Assembly (NCBI RefSeq): GCF_011516835.1 | Contig: NZ_WOTB01000013.1 | Span: 62,001-126,000, forward strand | Source: Acetobacter musti | GTDB taxonomy: Bacteria; Pseudomonadota; Alphaproteobacteria; Acetobacterales; Acetobacteraceae | Length of the DNA: 64,000 bases | Direction: 5' to 3' | Notes under the pieces: generated by a model | The model's input: the letters and a program-made list of their open reading frames with translations, nothing else | What the model was told of the DNA's origin: nothing | The model's database searches: none | Program-made: the position numbers and the translations under genes | Shown: piece by piece, positions 42,107 to 50,834 of the stretch | How positions within the stretch are numbered: the stretch's first letter is position 1 | How the letters are laid out: each line of letters starts with the position of its first letter

Positions 42107-42307
42107 TTACTCAGGCACCGGCCCCATAGGCCCGCGTCCCCCGCGATACTGCCAGCCCGGATTTGACGGGCTGTTCATATAATGAGCCTGTCCAGGCCCA
42201 CCCCATCCCGACCCGTCATGCATCCGATGATGATAATGCCGCCCGGAACAGGCCGACAACACCGTCATGGCTCCGATCAGCAGACAAAGCGTAAAAACTT
42301 TTGGCAT
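42107..42307 (-). CDS. Small lipoprotein, His/Gly/Pro-rich
   Basis: A 66-residue protein with a lipoprotein signal ending LSAC (Cys near 20). Its mature domain of about 46 residues is rich in Gly, His, Pro, Trp and Tyr (GRHYHHRMHDGSGWGGPGQ). The His cluster could bind metal, which is inference. The ATG at 42307 has an ideal GGAGG at a 5-nt spacing, which decides the start over an upstream ATG at 42343. No named family. Confidence 0.7.
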   Translation of the reverse strand: MPKVFTLCLLIGAMTVLSACSGRHYHHRMHDGSGWGGPGQAHYMNSPSNPGWQYRGGRGPMGPVPE

Positions 42308-42575
42308 GGCGTCCTCCATAAGGCCCGAACGCCAGACTATCACCGCCAGTTACAGCAGGCCCGTAACAAAAGACGAATGACCGCACAGCATCCGGATACC
42401 GCACACCGGAAAATACATGCGACTGAGCCCGACGCTCCCGTCAGTAATCTGCCCGTTCCGGAATCACATCATCCGTCCGCGCCGCGCCCGGCACCCGACC
42501 GGGAAAACGAAAGCCATCCGCAAACGTTAGCCCGGTAACGCGGTGTCAGAGACGCCGCCGGGAAGGACACCAGAA

Positions 42576-43256
42576 ATGATCGTCGTGCACCACCTCGACA
42601 ATTCCCGCTCGCAGCGTGTGCTGTGGCTGCTCGAAGAACTCGGCCTGCCTTATGAGATACGGTTCTATAAACGCGATCCCAAAACCATGCTCGCACCGGA
42701 ATCGCTGCGTAAAATCCACCCGCTCGGAAAATCCCCCGTCATCACTGACGGCGACGTCACACTCGCCGAAAGCGGAGCCATCATCGAATATATTCTCGAC
42801 CATTACGGCAACGGCCGTCTGCGGCCAGCCGCCGGCACTCCCGAATACCGCCGGTTTATCTATTGGCTGCATTACGCCGAAGGCTCCGCCATGCCTCCGC
42901 TCGTCATGAAGCTGATCTTCGGCCTGCTCCCGTCCCGCGTGCCATTTCCGCTGCGCCCTTTCGCCAGGCTGATCTCAAAAGGCGTCCAGCACAGCCTGAT
43001 CAACCCGGAAGTCGCCAGACACACGCATTACTGGGAACAAAGCCTCACCACCGACGAATGGTTCGCCGGCCCGGAATTCACCGCCGCGGACATTCAGATG
43101 AGCTTCCCGCTCGAAGCCGCCGCCGCCCGGTCAGAAGAGGTAAAAAAACTGCCGCACGTCATCGCCTTTCTGCACCGCATCCACGCCAGACCGGCTTACA
43201 GACGCGCCATCGAAAAAGGCGGAACCTACACCTTCGCCGCCGCAGGCGGAACCTGA
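42576..43256 (+). CDS. Glutathione S-transferase family protein
   Basis: Cytosolic GST of 226 residues. The thioredoxin-like N-terminal domain shows HHLDNSRSQRVLWLLEELGLPYEI, the cis-Pro motif GKSPVITD and the glutathione-binding ESGAIIEYIL. An all-helical C-terminal domain with FTAADIQMSF follows. The ATG at 42576 is preceded by GGAAGG; the open frame extends 11 codons upstream to a GTG. SRSQR rather than a catalytic Cys/Tyr pattern suggests the Ser-type subgroup. Probable role in detoxification or thiol transfer; the substrate is unknown. Confidence 0.92.
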   Translation: MIVVHHLDNSRSQRVLWLLEELGLPYEIRFYKRDPKTMLAPESLRKIHPLGKSPVITDGDVTLAESGAIIEYILDHYGNGRLRPAAGTPEYRRFIYWLHYAEGSAMPPLVMKLIFGLLPSRVPFPLRPFARLISKGVQHSLINPEVARHTHYWEQSLTTDEWFAGPEFTAADIQMSFPLEAAAARSEEVKKLPHVIAFLHRIHARPAYRRAIEKGGTYTFAAAGGT

Positions 43257-43292
43257 CCCGCCCGCAACGTTCATTTTCCCTCAGTCCGCCCG

Positions 43293-43565
43293 TCAGCCAC
43301 CCGGCGCTTTCACGGAACTCCGGTAAAGCGCCCATTCCTCAACGACACGCCCGTCCGGAAGATGACAATATCCCCGGCTCCCGTCCGCTTCCCTGCGGAT
43401 CTCCAGCGTCCCCCCGATCTTCACGCAATACACCGAAGCCGGGTTTGGCATCCCGATCACTGGAGATGACTTCCCGCCCGATGCAGGCCCCGACCCGGCC
43501 GCATCCCCCGCACAGGCGGGCAAAAACAGACAAACCATACCCGTAACCACCAATTTTTTGATCAT
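43293..43565 (-). CDS. DUF333 domain lipoprotein
   Basis: A 90-residue protein with a lipoprotein signal (LPAC) and the DUF333 motif GMPNPASVYCVKIGGTLEIRRE...GYCHLPDGRVVEEWALYR. DUF333 proteins are small envelope proteins often mislabelled as putative hemolysins. Two Cys in the domain (VYC, GYC) probably form a disulfide. Start ATG 43565 has GGAG seven bases upstream. A candidate small ORF ends 17 bp before it. Confidence 0.82.
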   Translation of the reverse strand: MIKKLVVTGMVCLFLPACAGDAAGSGPASGGKSSPVIGMPNPASVYCVKIGGTLEIRREADGSRGYCHLPDGRVVEEWALYRSSVKAPGG

Positions 43566-43581
43566 CCCGGTCTCCATATCC

Positions 43582-43800
43582 TCACTCCCCGATACCACGA
43601 GACCGGTATCTGCCCGCATCCCCCGTCCACGTCAAAAACTGCCTGTCCGCAATCCGGACGTTCATCTCGTGCCTGTTTTTCACACACTCTGTCATAATCA
43701 GGAAATTTCCCCCGGAATCCCGCCCGGAGGCGCATGACAGCCCGATCAGCAACACCAGCACCGCAGCCCATCTCTGACCCGGTCCCACCAGAAGAACCAC
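43582..43800 (-). CDS. Possible small secreted protein upstream of the DUF333 gene
   Basis: A 72-codon open frame with a GTG start. The N-terminus (RWAAVLVLLIGLSCASG) looks like a signal peptide or lipobox (GLSC). The rest (NFLIMTECVKNRHEMNVRIADRQF) is not low complexity. It ends 17 bp before the DUF333 gene, suggesting coupling. It resembles no family I know, and another frame is open over the same DNA. Confidence 0.35.
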   Translation of the reverse strand: MVLLVGPGQRWAAVLVLLIGLSCASGRDSGGNFLIMTECVKNRHEMNVRIADRQFLTWTGDAGRYRSRGIGE

Positions 43801-44250
43801 CCCGCTTCAATCCAACCTTTTCAGCACAGCAGAAATCCGGAATAAATCCCCACCATCTCATCCCGCATCAAAACAGTACCGGGACCGGGTACCGGCACGA
43901 TCTTTTCAGAAAAGCGCCAGTGCCCGCAACGCAGAACTCTCACCCGCGCCACAACGGAAGCCGGTATCGGAAAACGGCCCGTCTGCCTTACCGACCCCGC
44001 CGATATCAGGACCAGCCGGCAGAAGCGAGGCGATCCGGAATCAGCAAGCGCCATACAGGATAAAACCCGATCAGCCGCGCCACCGTTCCACTATCCGTGC
44101 GCCACCTCATGGCGATCGGATTAAATAAATAACACATAAATAATATGCACGAATGTATGAGATCCGCGTTATTATCTGCGAGCCGGGATTCAGAACCGGA
44201 GGCCGGATCCCGCGCCATAAACGTCTTATGTCATATCAGCGGAGATTATC
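43801..44250. other. Intergenic region upstream of the PRC-barrel gene
   Basis: No gene seen. Bases 44118-44150 are strikingly AT-rich (repeats of AATAA) and are the probable promoter area for the plus-strand gene at 44251. Confidence 0.4.
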
Positions 44251-44628
44251 ATGTCCGACACAATGACAACCAACGTCAGAGAAACCACAGCCCTGATCGC
44301 TTCCGACAGGGTCGAAGGTACAGCCGTCTATTCCCGCTCCGGAGAACGACTGGGAACCATCGCTAACTTCATGGTCGACAAACAGCAGGGTCACGTCGCC
44401 TACGCCGTCATGAGCTTCGGAGGTTTTCTCGGCATGGGAAACAAATACCATCCGCTTCCATGGGAAACGCTGACCTACGATCCGACACGCGGCGGTTACG
44501 TCGTCGATCTCACGCCCGAACAACTGCAGCACTCTCCGTCCTACGCAGCTGACGATGTCCCCGACTGGGCAAATCCCAGCTACAGCGCAGGAATAAACGA
44601 TTACTACAGCCGGACGCCGCCGATCTGA
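44251..44628 (+). CDS. PRC-barrel domain protein
   Basis: A 125-residue cytoplasmic protein. The PRC-barrel (about 15-90) is seen in IASDRVEGTAVYSRSGERLGTIANFMVD, the AYAVMSFGGFLGMGNKYHPLPWETL segment and YVVDLTPEQLQ. The C-terminal 35 residues are Ser/Tyr/Pro-rich. Stand-alone PRC-barrel proteins are widespread in alphaproteobacteria and often stress-related; molecular function unknown. GGAG lies upstream of the ATG. A strong intrinsic terminator follows. Confidence 0.9.
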   Translation: MSDTMTTNVRETTALIASDRVEGTAVYSRSGERLGTIANFMVDKQQGHVAYAVMSFGGFLGMGNKYHPLPWETLTYDPTRGGYVVDLTPEQLQHSPSYAADDVPDWANPSYSAGINDYYSRTPPI

Positions 44629-44706
44629 GCGCCCCCTCCTGAGCGCTCCGGCACGGACGGAACAGGAATCCGGACTGCCTTCCGGCAGAACCCCGCCCGC
44701 CCGAAC

Positions 44707-44752
44707 GCCCCGTCCCATGGCAGAATTCTGCTGCGGGACGGGGCATTTTTTT
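44707..44752 (+). terminator. Intrinsic terminator after the PRC-barrel gene
   Basis: Perfect 10-bp stem GCCCCGTCCC / GGGACGGGGC (44707-44716, 44735-44744), with a small GCAG-AATT-CTGC stem in the loop and T7 at 44746-44752. Confidence 0.93.
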
Positions 44753-44794
44753 CGCGTTTATAGACTTTGCAAATACAGCCGAGGTCGCTTCTCA

Positions 44795-44934
44795 GAGCTT
44801 TGCCGCGAACCCCACAAAGGGACGGGGTCCCTTTGATCCCGGTTTATTAATTAAAATGGGACGAAGGGGGTCCAGACCCCTTCCAGGGGCGGGGCAAAGC
44901 CCTCCTCTGTCTCCTTTTTGCAAAAGACATAAAC
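44795..44934 (+). repeat. Dispersed palindromic repeat family B, copy 3
   Basis: Same orientation as copy 1. Termini GAGCTTTGCCGCG (44795-44807) and CGGGGCAAAGCCC (44890-44902). Internal AAAGGGACGGGGTCCCTTT and GGGGGTCCAGACCCC hairpins flank GGTTTATTAATTAAAA. The tail CTCCTTTTTGCAAAAGACA reaches 44934. It lies between the PRC-barrel terminator and the DUF3293 gene. Confidence 0.82.
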
Positions 44935-44972
44935 ACCATTTTTTGCCCGCTATTCCCGCCGGCACAATCCGC

Positions 44973-45395
44973 TCAGTCGGTCAGCACCAGCCGCGCAACC
45001 TGTCCCCGCCGCACCAGCACCACCGCATTCTGCCGGAACAGCCGCGCCAGCCGCTTCCCCCGCGCCAGCGGCAGCCACGTCGCCACCAGCGGCTCTCCCC
45101 ATCGCCCGAGCCGTCCTTCGCCACCGACATACGGAACGCCCCGCAGCCGCTCATAAAGCCGCGCCATCATCCGCGCATTCCATCCGTCCGGATAACGCCG
45201 TCCGCCCGGATTGCACGCGCTGACAAACACAATATCCCCGCGTCCGGCCACCCCCGAAACACGACGCCCGATCCGTACGTCCAGCCCGCCCGCGCGATAC
45301 GCACTCAGCCGGTAAGCCCGCAGAACCTTCGGCGTCACCGGTAAAACTCCGGACAACGTCTCCGGCAGAACCTCCGGCAGAACCCGGGCCGACAT
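44973..45395 (-). CDS. DUF3293 domain protein
   Basis: A 140-residue protein with the DUF3293 core: VFVSACNPGGRRYPDGWNARMMARLYERL and the closing LARLFRQNAVVLVRRGQVARLVL. Function unknown. The true start is the ATG at 45395, which shares one base with the rodA stop (TGATG); the open frame upstream is rodA read out of frame. The N-terminus contains a short LPEVLPETLSGVLP repeat, another small in-frame duplication. Probably the last gene of the rod-shape operon. Confidence 0.85.
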   Translation of the reverse strand: MSARVLPEVLPETLSGVLPVTPKVLRAYRLSAYRAGGLDVRIGRRVSGVAGRGDIVFVSACNPGGRRYPDGWNARMMARLYERLRGVPYVGGEGRLGRWGEPLVATWLPLARGKRLARLFRQNAVVLVRRGQVARLVLTD

Positions 45396-46585
45396 CAGTT
45401 CTGCTCGTCCGGCTCCTCGCCAAACCGCGAGTTCCGATGCACCCATACCGACATCAGCAGCCCGAAGCCCAGCATCACATTCAGCATCGCCGACCCGCCA
45501 TAAGACACCAGCGGCAGCGGCACACCCCCCACCGGAATGGCCCCCATCACCATCGACAGATTGACCAGACAGTAGAGAAAGAAATTCACCGAAATCCCCA
45601 GCGCCAGAAGCCGCCCGAACCGGTTGCGGCTGCGGATCGCCATCATCATCCCGCCCAGGATCAGCACCAGCAGCAGCCCGATCACCGCCGCCCCGCCAAC
45701 ATAGCCCCACTCCTCGGCAATGGTCGTGAAGATGAAGTCCGTCTGCTTCTCCGGCAGAAAGTTCAGCTGTCCCTGCGTCCCGTGCAGATAACCCTGTCCC
45801 CACATCCCGCCAGAACCCAGCGCGATCTTCGACTGAATGATGTTATACCCCGCTCCAAGCGGATCGCTTTCCGGATGCAGAAAGGTCGTAATCCGCGCCT
45901 TCTGGTAATCATGCAGGTGCCCGTAAGCAATCTTCGCCAGCATCGGCACCGGCAGCGCCAGCAGCGCAATCAGCCAGAGCCGCATCCCCGCCGCGAAGAA
46001 AACCGAAGCCCCGATCCCGCCGATAATCACCGCTGTCCCGAGATTGGGCTCCTTCAGCACCAGCGCCACCGGCACCAGAACCATCACCGCCGGCGGAATC
46101 AGCCAGAGCGGATTCCTCATCCGCGCATAAGACACACGCGAAAACCATGTCGCCAGCATCAGCGCCAGCGCCACCTTGGCGTATTCCGAGGGCTGAACCT
46201 GCGTCCCCCCGATCATGATCCAGCGTTCCGCGCCCTTGCCGACATGCCCCGCCCGCAGCACCACCACCAGCAACGCCAGCGACACCACGTAAAGCGGCAC
46301 CGCAATCCGGACCAGAACCTTCGGCGGCAGCATCGCCACCGTGATCATCATGACCAGACCGAAGCCGAACCGCATCGCCTGCGGCCCGGCAAACGGTTTC
46401 GCCGACCCGCCCCCCGCCGAATACAGCGCGACATACCCAACCCCGGCCAGCCCGCAGATCAGCAGCACATACAGCCAGCTCACCCGCCACAGCTTCGACA
46501 GGATCCGGAAACTCGGCTCGGCCCGCAGCAGCCGCTTGCGGAAACGCCTCAACGGCTTGCGCGAGTCCAATGCCAGTCCCCCCAT
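45395..46585 (-). CDS. rodA: Rod shape-determining peptidoglycan polymerase RodA
   Basis: SEDS glycosyltransferase of the elongasome, partner of PBP2. The 396-residue protein has about ten membrane helices with GAERWIMIGGTQVQPSEYAKVALAL, LKEPNLGTAVII, GGMWGQGYLHGTQGQLNFLPEKQTDFIFT and a closing VPLPLVSYGGSAMLNVML. Preceded by a 345-bp gap from mrdA that is full of family B repeat sequence. DUF3293 follows directly. Confidence 0.97.
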   Translation of the reverse strand: MGGLALDSRKPLRRFRKRLLRAEPSFRILSKLWRVSWLYVLLICGLAGVGYVALYSAGGGSAKPFAGPQAMRFGFGLVMMITVAMLPPKVLVRIAVPLYVVSLALLVVVLRAGHVGKGAERWIMIGGTQVQPSEYAKVALALMLATWFSRVSYARMRNPLWLIPPAVMVLVPVALVLKEPNLGTAVIIGGIGASVFFAAGMRLWLIALLALPVPMLAKIAYGHLHDYQKARITTFLHPESDPLGAGYNIIQSKIALGSGGMWGQGYLHGTQGQLNFLPEKQTDFIFTTIAEEWGYVGGAAVIGLLLVLILGGMMMAIRSRNRFGRLLALGISVNFFLYCLVNLSMVMGAIPVGGVPLPLVSYGGSAMLNVMLGFGLLMSVWVHRNSRFGEEPDEQN

Positions 46586-46683
46586 TCAGAAAATCCCGTC
46601 CCTCAAACCCTGCGGTAATCAGACCCTGCCGTCTTCCGGACCTCTGCCCCGAAGATCGTCCAGAAGACTGGCAAGAACACCGG

Positions 46684-46925
46684 CAAAGAGCCGCAATCCC
46701 TTTCGCCCGTTTTATTAAGACGTTTATGTCTTTTGCAAACAGGAGACAAAACAGGGCTCTGCCTTTCCCCCGTTTATTTTAACAGGGCGGGATCAAAGGA
46801 ACTGTGTCCCCTTGCAGGGTTCGGGCTAAAGCCACCTCGCCTGTATCCGCAAAGTACACAACGTCTTTATTCACACGGAAGAGCCAAAGAGGTCGCCACG
46901 CCTCTTTCCAGGCGCAGGGCAGCCT
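46684..46925. repeat. Family B repeat, copy 4, apparently nested, between mrdA and rodA
   Basis: A minus-orientation copy runs from about 46722 to 46833 (GGGCTCTGCC at 46754, CGGGATCAAAGGAACTGTGT, TTCGGGCTAAAGCC). On its left, 46684-46717 matches the 5' half of a plus-orientation copy (CCGCAATCCCTTT...TTTTATTA). On its right, 46864-46925 matches the 3' half (CTCTTTCCAGGCGCAGGGCAG). The simplest reading is one element inserted into another. Confidence 0.6.
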
Positions 46926-46930
46926 CCCGT

Positions 46931-48856
46931 CTATATCCCCGGAGCCATCTCCGCATCCGCCACCGTCTGTCCCGGCAGCGTCCGGTGATTGACCGGATCG
47001 CGTAGCAGCGTGTCCGTCATAATATCCCGCGCCAGCGGCGCCGCCACATCCGCGCCGGCATTGCCATGCTCGATCACCAGCGACACCGCATAACGCGGCG
47101 CATCATAGGGCGCGAAACAGATAAACAGCGCATGCGGCCGGTATTCCCATGGCAGCTCGGCCGAATTGAAATGCCCGCTCTCACGCATCGCCCGCGAAAC
47201 ACGCCGGACCTGCGCCGACCCCGTCTTGCCCGCCATCTGCACATCCGGAATGGTCAGACGCGCCTTGGGCGCCGTCCCGTGCTGCTCATTCACCACCGCG
47301 AACATTCCCTCGCGGATCGCCTGAAAATATTTCGCTTCCATCGCCATCTCAGGCCAGTGCTGCGGATCGACCTGACCGCCGATATCGCCGTTCACCGCCC
47401 GCACCAGATGCGGCTGAACCGCGCGCCCGGTCGCAATGCGGGCGGTATAGGTCGCCAGTTGCAACGGCGTCACCTGCACGAAACCCTGTCCGATGCCGCT
47501 CACCACCGTGTCACCACCATTCCAGTGATGCTTATGCTTTTGCCGCCATTCCGGCGTCGGAATCAGCCCGGGCCGCTGATGCGGCAGCTCGATCCCCAGT
47601 TCGGTCCCAAGCCCCAGCGCGTGCGCCGTCCCGGCGATCGTGTCCATCCCGATCCGGTGCGCAACCTCGTAGAAATAAACGTCACAGGAATATTTCAGCG
47701 CCAGATGCAGATCGATCGAGCCATGCCCGTGCTTCGCCCAGCAATGGAACCGCGCCCCGCCCATATCGAAATGACCCGGACAGAAAAACCGGTCCGTCGG
47801 CGTGATCGCCCCGCTGCTCAGCGCCGCCATCGCCACCGCCGGTTTGAACGTCGAGCCCGGCGGATAAACACCCGCCACCGTCTTGTCGATCAGCGGCGTC
47901 CGCTGGTCGTTCGTCCATTCCGCCCACTGCGCCTTACTGACGCCGCTGTCGAACAGCGACGGATCGAAGGACGGCGTGCTGCACATCGCCAGCACCTCGC
48001 CGTTGCGGCAGTCCATCACCACCGCCGAGGCCGCCATATCCCCGATCCGGTTCTGAATCGTCTGCTGCAGCCCGACATCGAGCGTCAGCCCGACCTCATC
48101 CCCCGGCGTGCCCTCCTGCCGGTCCAGCTCCGCCATCACCCGCCCGACGGAGTTGACCTCCATCTCCACCGATCCGGCCTGCCCGCGTAGCAGCGCATCC
48201 TGACTCTGCTCGATCCCCGCGCGCCCGATCCGCATTCCCGGCAACGCCAGCAGCGTCGATTTCGCCACATCCTGCTCGTTCGAGGGCGCCACATACCCTA
48301 CCGAATGCGCCAGCAGCGGCCCGAACGGATAGGACCGCGTCGTGCCCACATCGATCAGAACGCCAGGCAGGGAAGGGGAATTCAGCTCGATCCGCGCCAT
48401 CTCATCCCAGGACAGAAACTCACGCAGCATCACCGGCACGAATTTCCGCTTGTGCCGAATCTCACGCCCCAGCCGTGACTGATCCCGCTCATCCAGCGGC
48501 ACCAGCGCCGAGAAACGGTCGATCGTGCCCTGCACGTCCGTCGTCTCTTCCGGCAGCAGCAGCGCGCGCCAGTTCGTCCTGTTCGCCGCCACTACCACGC
48601 CGAACCGGTCGACAATCAGCCCGCGCGGCGGCGCCAGCAGCCGTTTGCTCGTCCGGTTCCGGTCCGCCAGCTTCGCAAAATGATCGCCATCGCTGATCTG
48701 CAGATCATACAGACGCTTCCCCAGCGTTCCCAGCGCCGCCGTCTGCGCCACCATCAGAAGCAGCGCCCGCCGCGTGAACACGCCACGACCGGGGTCCTTC
48801 TGCTCCTTCTCCGGCATCAGCCGCCGGATCTTCTCCTTTTTACGCCGGAACATCAT
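46931..48856 (-). CDS. mrdA: Penicillin-binding protein 2 (elongation transpeptidase)
   Basis: Class B PBP cross-linking lateral-wall peptidoglycan with RodA. The protein has a basic cytoplasmic start (RRKKEKIRRLMPEKEQK), one membrane helix (about ALLLMVAQTAALGTL), a pedestal domain (LLAPPRGLIVDRFGVVVAANR), the transpeptidase STFK in VYPPGSTFKPAVAM, the SxN-type motif in LKYSCDVYF, and KTGSAQV. The ATG at 48856 (next codon also ATG) overlaps the stop of a 58-codon ORF as TGATG; an upstream ATG at 48892 would add 12 residues. About 641 residues, normal. Confidence 0.96.
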   Translation of the reverse strand: MMFRRKKEKIRRLMPEKEQKDPGRGVFTRRALLLMVAQTAALGTLGKRLYDLQISDGDHFAKLADRNRTSKRLLAPPRGLIVDRFGVVVAANRTNWRALLLPEETTDVQGTIDRFSALVPLDERDQSRLGREIRHKRKFVPVMLREFLSWDEMARIELNSPSLPGVLIDVGTTRSYPFGPLLAHSVGYVAPSNEQDVAKSTLLALPGMRIGRAGIEQSQDALLRGQAGSVEMEVNSVGRVMAELDRQEGTPGDEVGLTLDVGLQQTIQNRIGDMAASAVVMDCRNGEVLAMCSTPSFDPSLFDSGVSKAQWAEWTNDQRTPLIDKTVAGVYPPGSTFKPAVAMAALSSGAITPTDRFFCPGHFDMGGARFHCWAKHGHGSIDLHLALKYSCDVYFYEVAHRIGMDTIAGTAHALGLGTELGIELPHQRPGLIPTPEWRQKHKHHWNGGDTVVSGIGQGFVQVTPLQLATYTARIATGRAVQPHLVRAVNGDIGGQVDPQHWPEMAMEAKYFQAIREGMFAVVNEQHGTAPKARLTIPDVQMAGKTGSAQVRRVSRAMRESGHFNSAELPWEYRPHALFICFAPYDAPRYAVSLVIEHGNAGADVAAPLARDIMTDTLLRDPVNHRTLPGQTVADAEMAPGI

Positions 48857-49032
48857 CAGCCGCGCATCCCCGCCCGCGGCCTGTCCCGCCATCCCGACGC
48901 CACAACGCCCGGACGCGCCCCGGCCATCATACGCGCCGCCATATTACGCCCGGCCACAACGCGCACACTCATGATACGCCCGATCACGCCACGTCCCGCC
49001 CCGACAGGTCCGCCCACGATACGCCCGCTCAT
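48856..49032 (-). CDS. 58-codon ORF coupled between mreD and mrdA
   Basis: Starts ATG at 49032, overlapping the mreD stop as ATGA, and ends TGA at 48856, overlapping the mrdA ATG as TGATG. The product is basic and rich in Arg, Gly, Val, Met and Ala (GRIVGGPVGAGRGVIGRI). The DNA shows a degenerate repeat around ATACGCCCG on the plus strand. It resembles no known family. It might be a translation-coupling leader rather than a functional protein. Confidence 0.4.
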   Translation of the reverse strand: MSGRIVGGPVGAGRGVIGRIMSVRVVAGRNMAARMMAGARPGVVASGWRDRPRAGMRG

Positions 49033-49595
49033 GCCTGAGGCTCCGGATTCCAGACCCGCCTGTGCAGCCAGCTTCCGGCCGCCGCCATCGGCGGATAAAT
49101 CCCCACCGCCAGAAGCGTCTCGAACACCGCCGGCGCCGTGGGCATCGCATTCAGCGACAACACCGAAATCAGCAGCCAGAGCAGCCAGCACGCCGCCGCC
49201 GCGAGCACCGAAAAAACCACCCAGATCGCCAGAAAACTCAGTCCCATCAGCCCAAACCGCGTATGCACCGCAATCCCGTGCAGAAGCAGCAGCACAAACG
49301 CATCCACCCCGAGCGGCGCAAACCCGATCAGATCCATCAGCAGACCAATCAGAAACACCACCGGAGCGGACATCGAAGCCGGCCGCCACACGGACCAGAA
49401 AAACACCGACGACATCACCAGCCCCGGCAACAGCGCCGTCGCGCCCGGAATACCGCTCGGAGCCGCCAGGATCACAATCATCAGCGCCGTCACCCCGCCA
49501 GGCAGAAGACGACGCGCCAGCCGGTCCAGCCGCTGCGCCAGCGCAGGACCGGAAGACTGGTCCGGATGCCAGTGGGAATAGGGATCGACAGACAT
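49029..49595 (-). CDS. mreD: Rod shape-determining protein MreD
   Basis: Integral membrane partner of MreC. The 188-residue protein has about five hydrophobic helices after a hydrophilic 35-residue N-terminus. The LIGLLMDLIGFAPLGVDAFVLLLLHG region is characteristic of MreD. Lies 12 bp behind mreC and overlaps the small coupled ORF by ATGA. Confidence 0.92.
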   Translation of the reverse strand: MSVDPYSHWHPDQSSGPALAQRLDRLARRLLPGGVTALMIVILAAPSGIPGATALLPGLVMSSVFFWSVWRPASMSAPVVFLIGLLMDLIGFAPLGVDAFVLLLLHGIAVHTRFGLMGLSFLAIWVVFSVLAAAACWLLWLLISVLSLNAMPTAPAVFETLLAVGIYPPMAAAGSWLHRRVWNPEPQA

Positions 49596-49607
49596 CAGCG
49601 CACTCTC

Positions 49608-50834
49608 TCACCCACGCCCCGGACGAGCCTGATTCACAGCGGGAGCCGCGCTGCCGTCACCAGCCGGCACCGATGCCCCGGCCCCGTTCTGACGCTGCCT
49701 CCCGTCGTCGCCATCCCCCGATCCTGTCGCCGCCCCCGTCGCCGATCCTGTCTCCGGCTCAGTGCCGGTCCCACTTTCCCACCCGTTCGCCTGTCCGTCC
49801 GCAGCCGCCGGCCCCTCCGTCGTCACACCGTTTTCACCGTCCGGCCCGTCCACAGGCCCGGCCGCCGAAGACCGCGCCGCACCGGCCGCCGCGCGCCCGC
49901 TGAGCCCGTCCACAACACCACCCAGCGTCATTCCGTCCATCGGATTATCCTGCCCCGTGGCCGCGCCCCGCTGGCGAAGCGGCGCCACAGGCACCCGGCC
50001 CGGCGCGTCCGGCGAATCGATCGTTCCGGAATCGAAGTCGAACACCCGCAGGATCGTCAGATGATCCAGCCGCGCATAAGGAGCCACCACCGGCGTCGAG
50101 GCCCGGATATAATGCACCGTACCCACCGGCAGCCCCGCTGGCAGAAGTTCGGCCTGCCCCGATGTCACCACACGCTCGCCCTCGATCGGATGATTGTCCT
50201 GCGCATAATACATCAGACGCGGCATCGTGGAATTGTCGCCGGCCATAATCGCCGTGCCATGACTCGTTTCAAGAGTGACCGGAATCCGGCTCGCCACATC
50301 GTCGATCAGCAGAATCCGCGCCGAATGACCGCCTGTTTCCGTCACCCGCCCGACAAACCCGTCCGCCGCCAGCGCGACATTGCCCACCCGAACCCCGCTC
50401 TGCGGCCCGGCCCCGATCAGCACCGCATGCGAATACAGCCCGCCCGCGTCCCCCACGACCCGCCCGGTCACGAAAGACGGCACCGGATCGGGCATCCAGT
50501 GCAGATTGGTCTTGAGAGTCTGATTTTCCTCGGTCAGCGACACCGCCACGTCGTACCAGCCGCGCAGCGTCTCGTTCTCCGTCCGCAGCCGCGCATTCTC
50601 CTGCGCCAGATGCCCGATCCCCCGCAGCTCCGACAGCGCCGCGGAAAGCTGCTCGCCCGGCTCCGCAATCACCGCCCAGACCGGCGACAGCACATCCGCG
50701 ACGGCCATGCGCGCCGCATTCGTCAGACGCTGGTTCGCCCACCCGAGCAGAATCATCGCCATCGAAAGCAGCAGCATCACCGGCAGCCAGACCCGCTCCA
50801 GCGCCTGCCTGATCTGAATTGAAACAGGAATCAC
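49608..50834 (-). CDS. mreC: Rod shape-determining protein MreC
   Basis: Bitopic periplasmic scaffold of the elongasome. The 408-residue protein has one membrane helix near the N-terminus (VWLPVMLLLSMAMILLGW), a coiled coil (LSALSELRGIGHLAQENARLRTENETLRGW) and the two-barrel MreC domain (VTGRVVGDAGGLYSHAVLIGAG, VGRVTETGGHSARILLIDD, VVTSGQAELLPAGLPVG). After residue about 275 comes a long Gly/Ala/Asp/Pro-rich tail, again low complexity. Start is GTG at 50834 with GAGGGG upstream. A 441-bp gap separates it from mreB. Confidence 0.95.
   Translation of the reverse strand: MIPVSIQIRQALERVWLPVMLLLSMAMILLGWANQRLTNAARMAVADVLSPVWAVIAEPGEQLSAALSELRGIGHLAQENARLRTENETLRGWYDVAVSLTEENQTLKTNLHWMPDPVPSFVTGRVVGDAGGLYSHAVLIGAGPQSGVRVGNVALAADGFVGRVTETGGHSARILLIDDVASRIPVTLETSHGTAIMAGDNSTMPRLMYYAQDNHPIEGERVVTSGQAELLPAGLPVGTVHYIRASTPVVAPYARLDHLTILRVFDFDSGTIDSPDAPGRVPVAPLRQRGAATGQDNPMDGMTLGGVVDGLSGRAAAGAARSSAAGPVDGPDGENGVTTEGPAAADGQANGWESGTGTEPETGSATGAATGSGDGDDGRQRQNGAGASVPAGDGSAAPAVNQARPGRG

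Noticed and set aside
44973..45803. 276-residue version of the DUF3293 protein
   Set aside because: The first half is rodA read out of frame; the ATG at 45395 overlaps the rodA stop.
49062..50822. A 586-codon plus-strand open frame opposite mreC/mreD
   Set aside because: Antisense shadow made of Arg, His, Gln and Pro; the minus strand carries recognised mreC and mreD.
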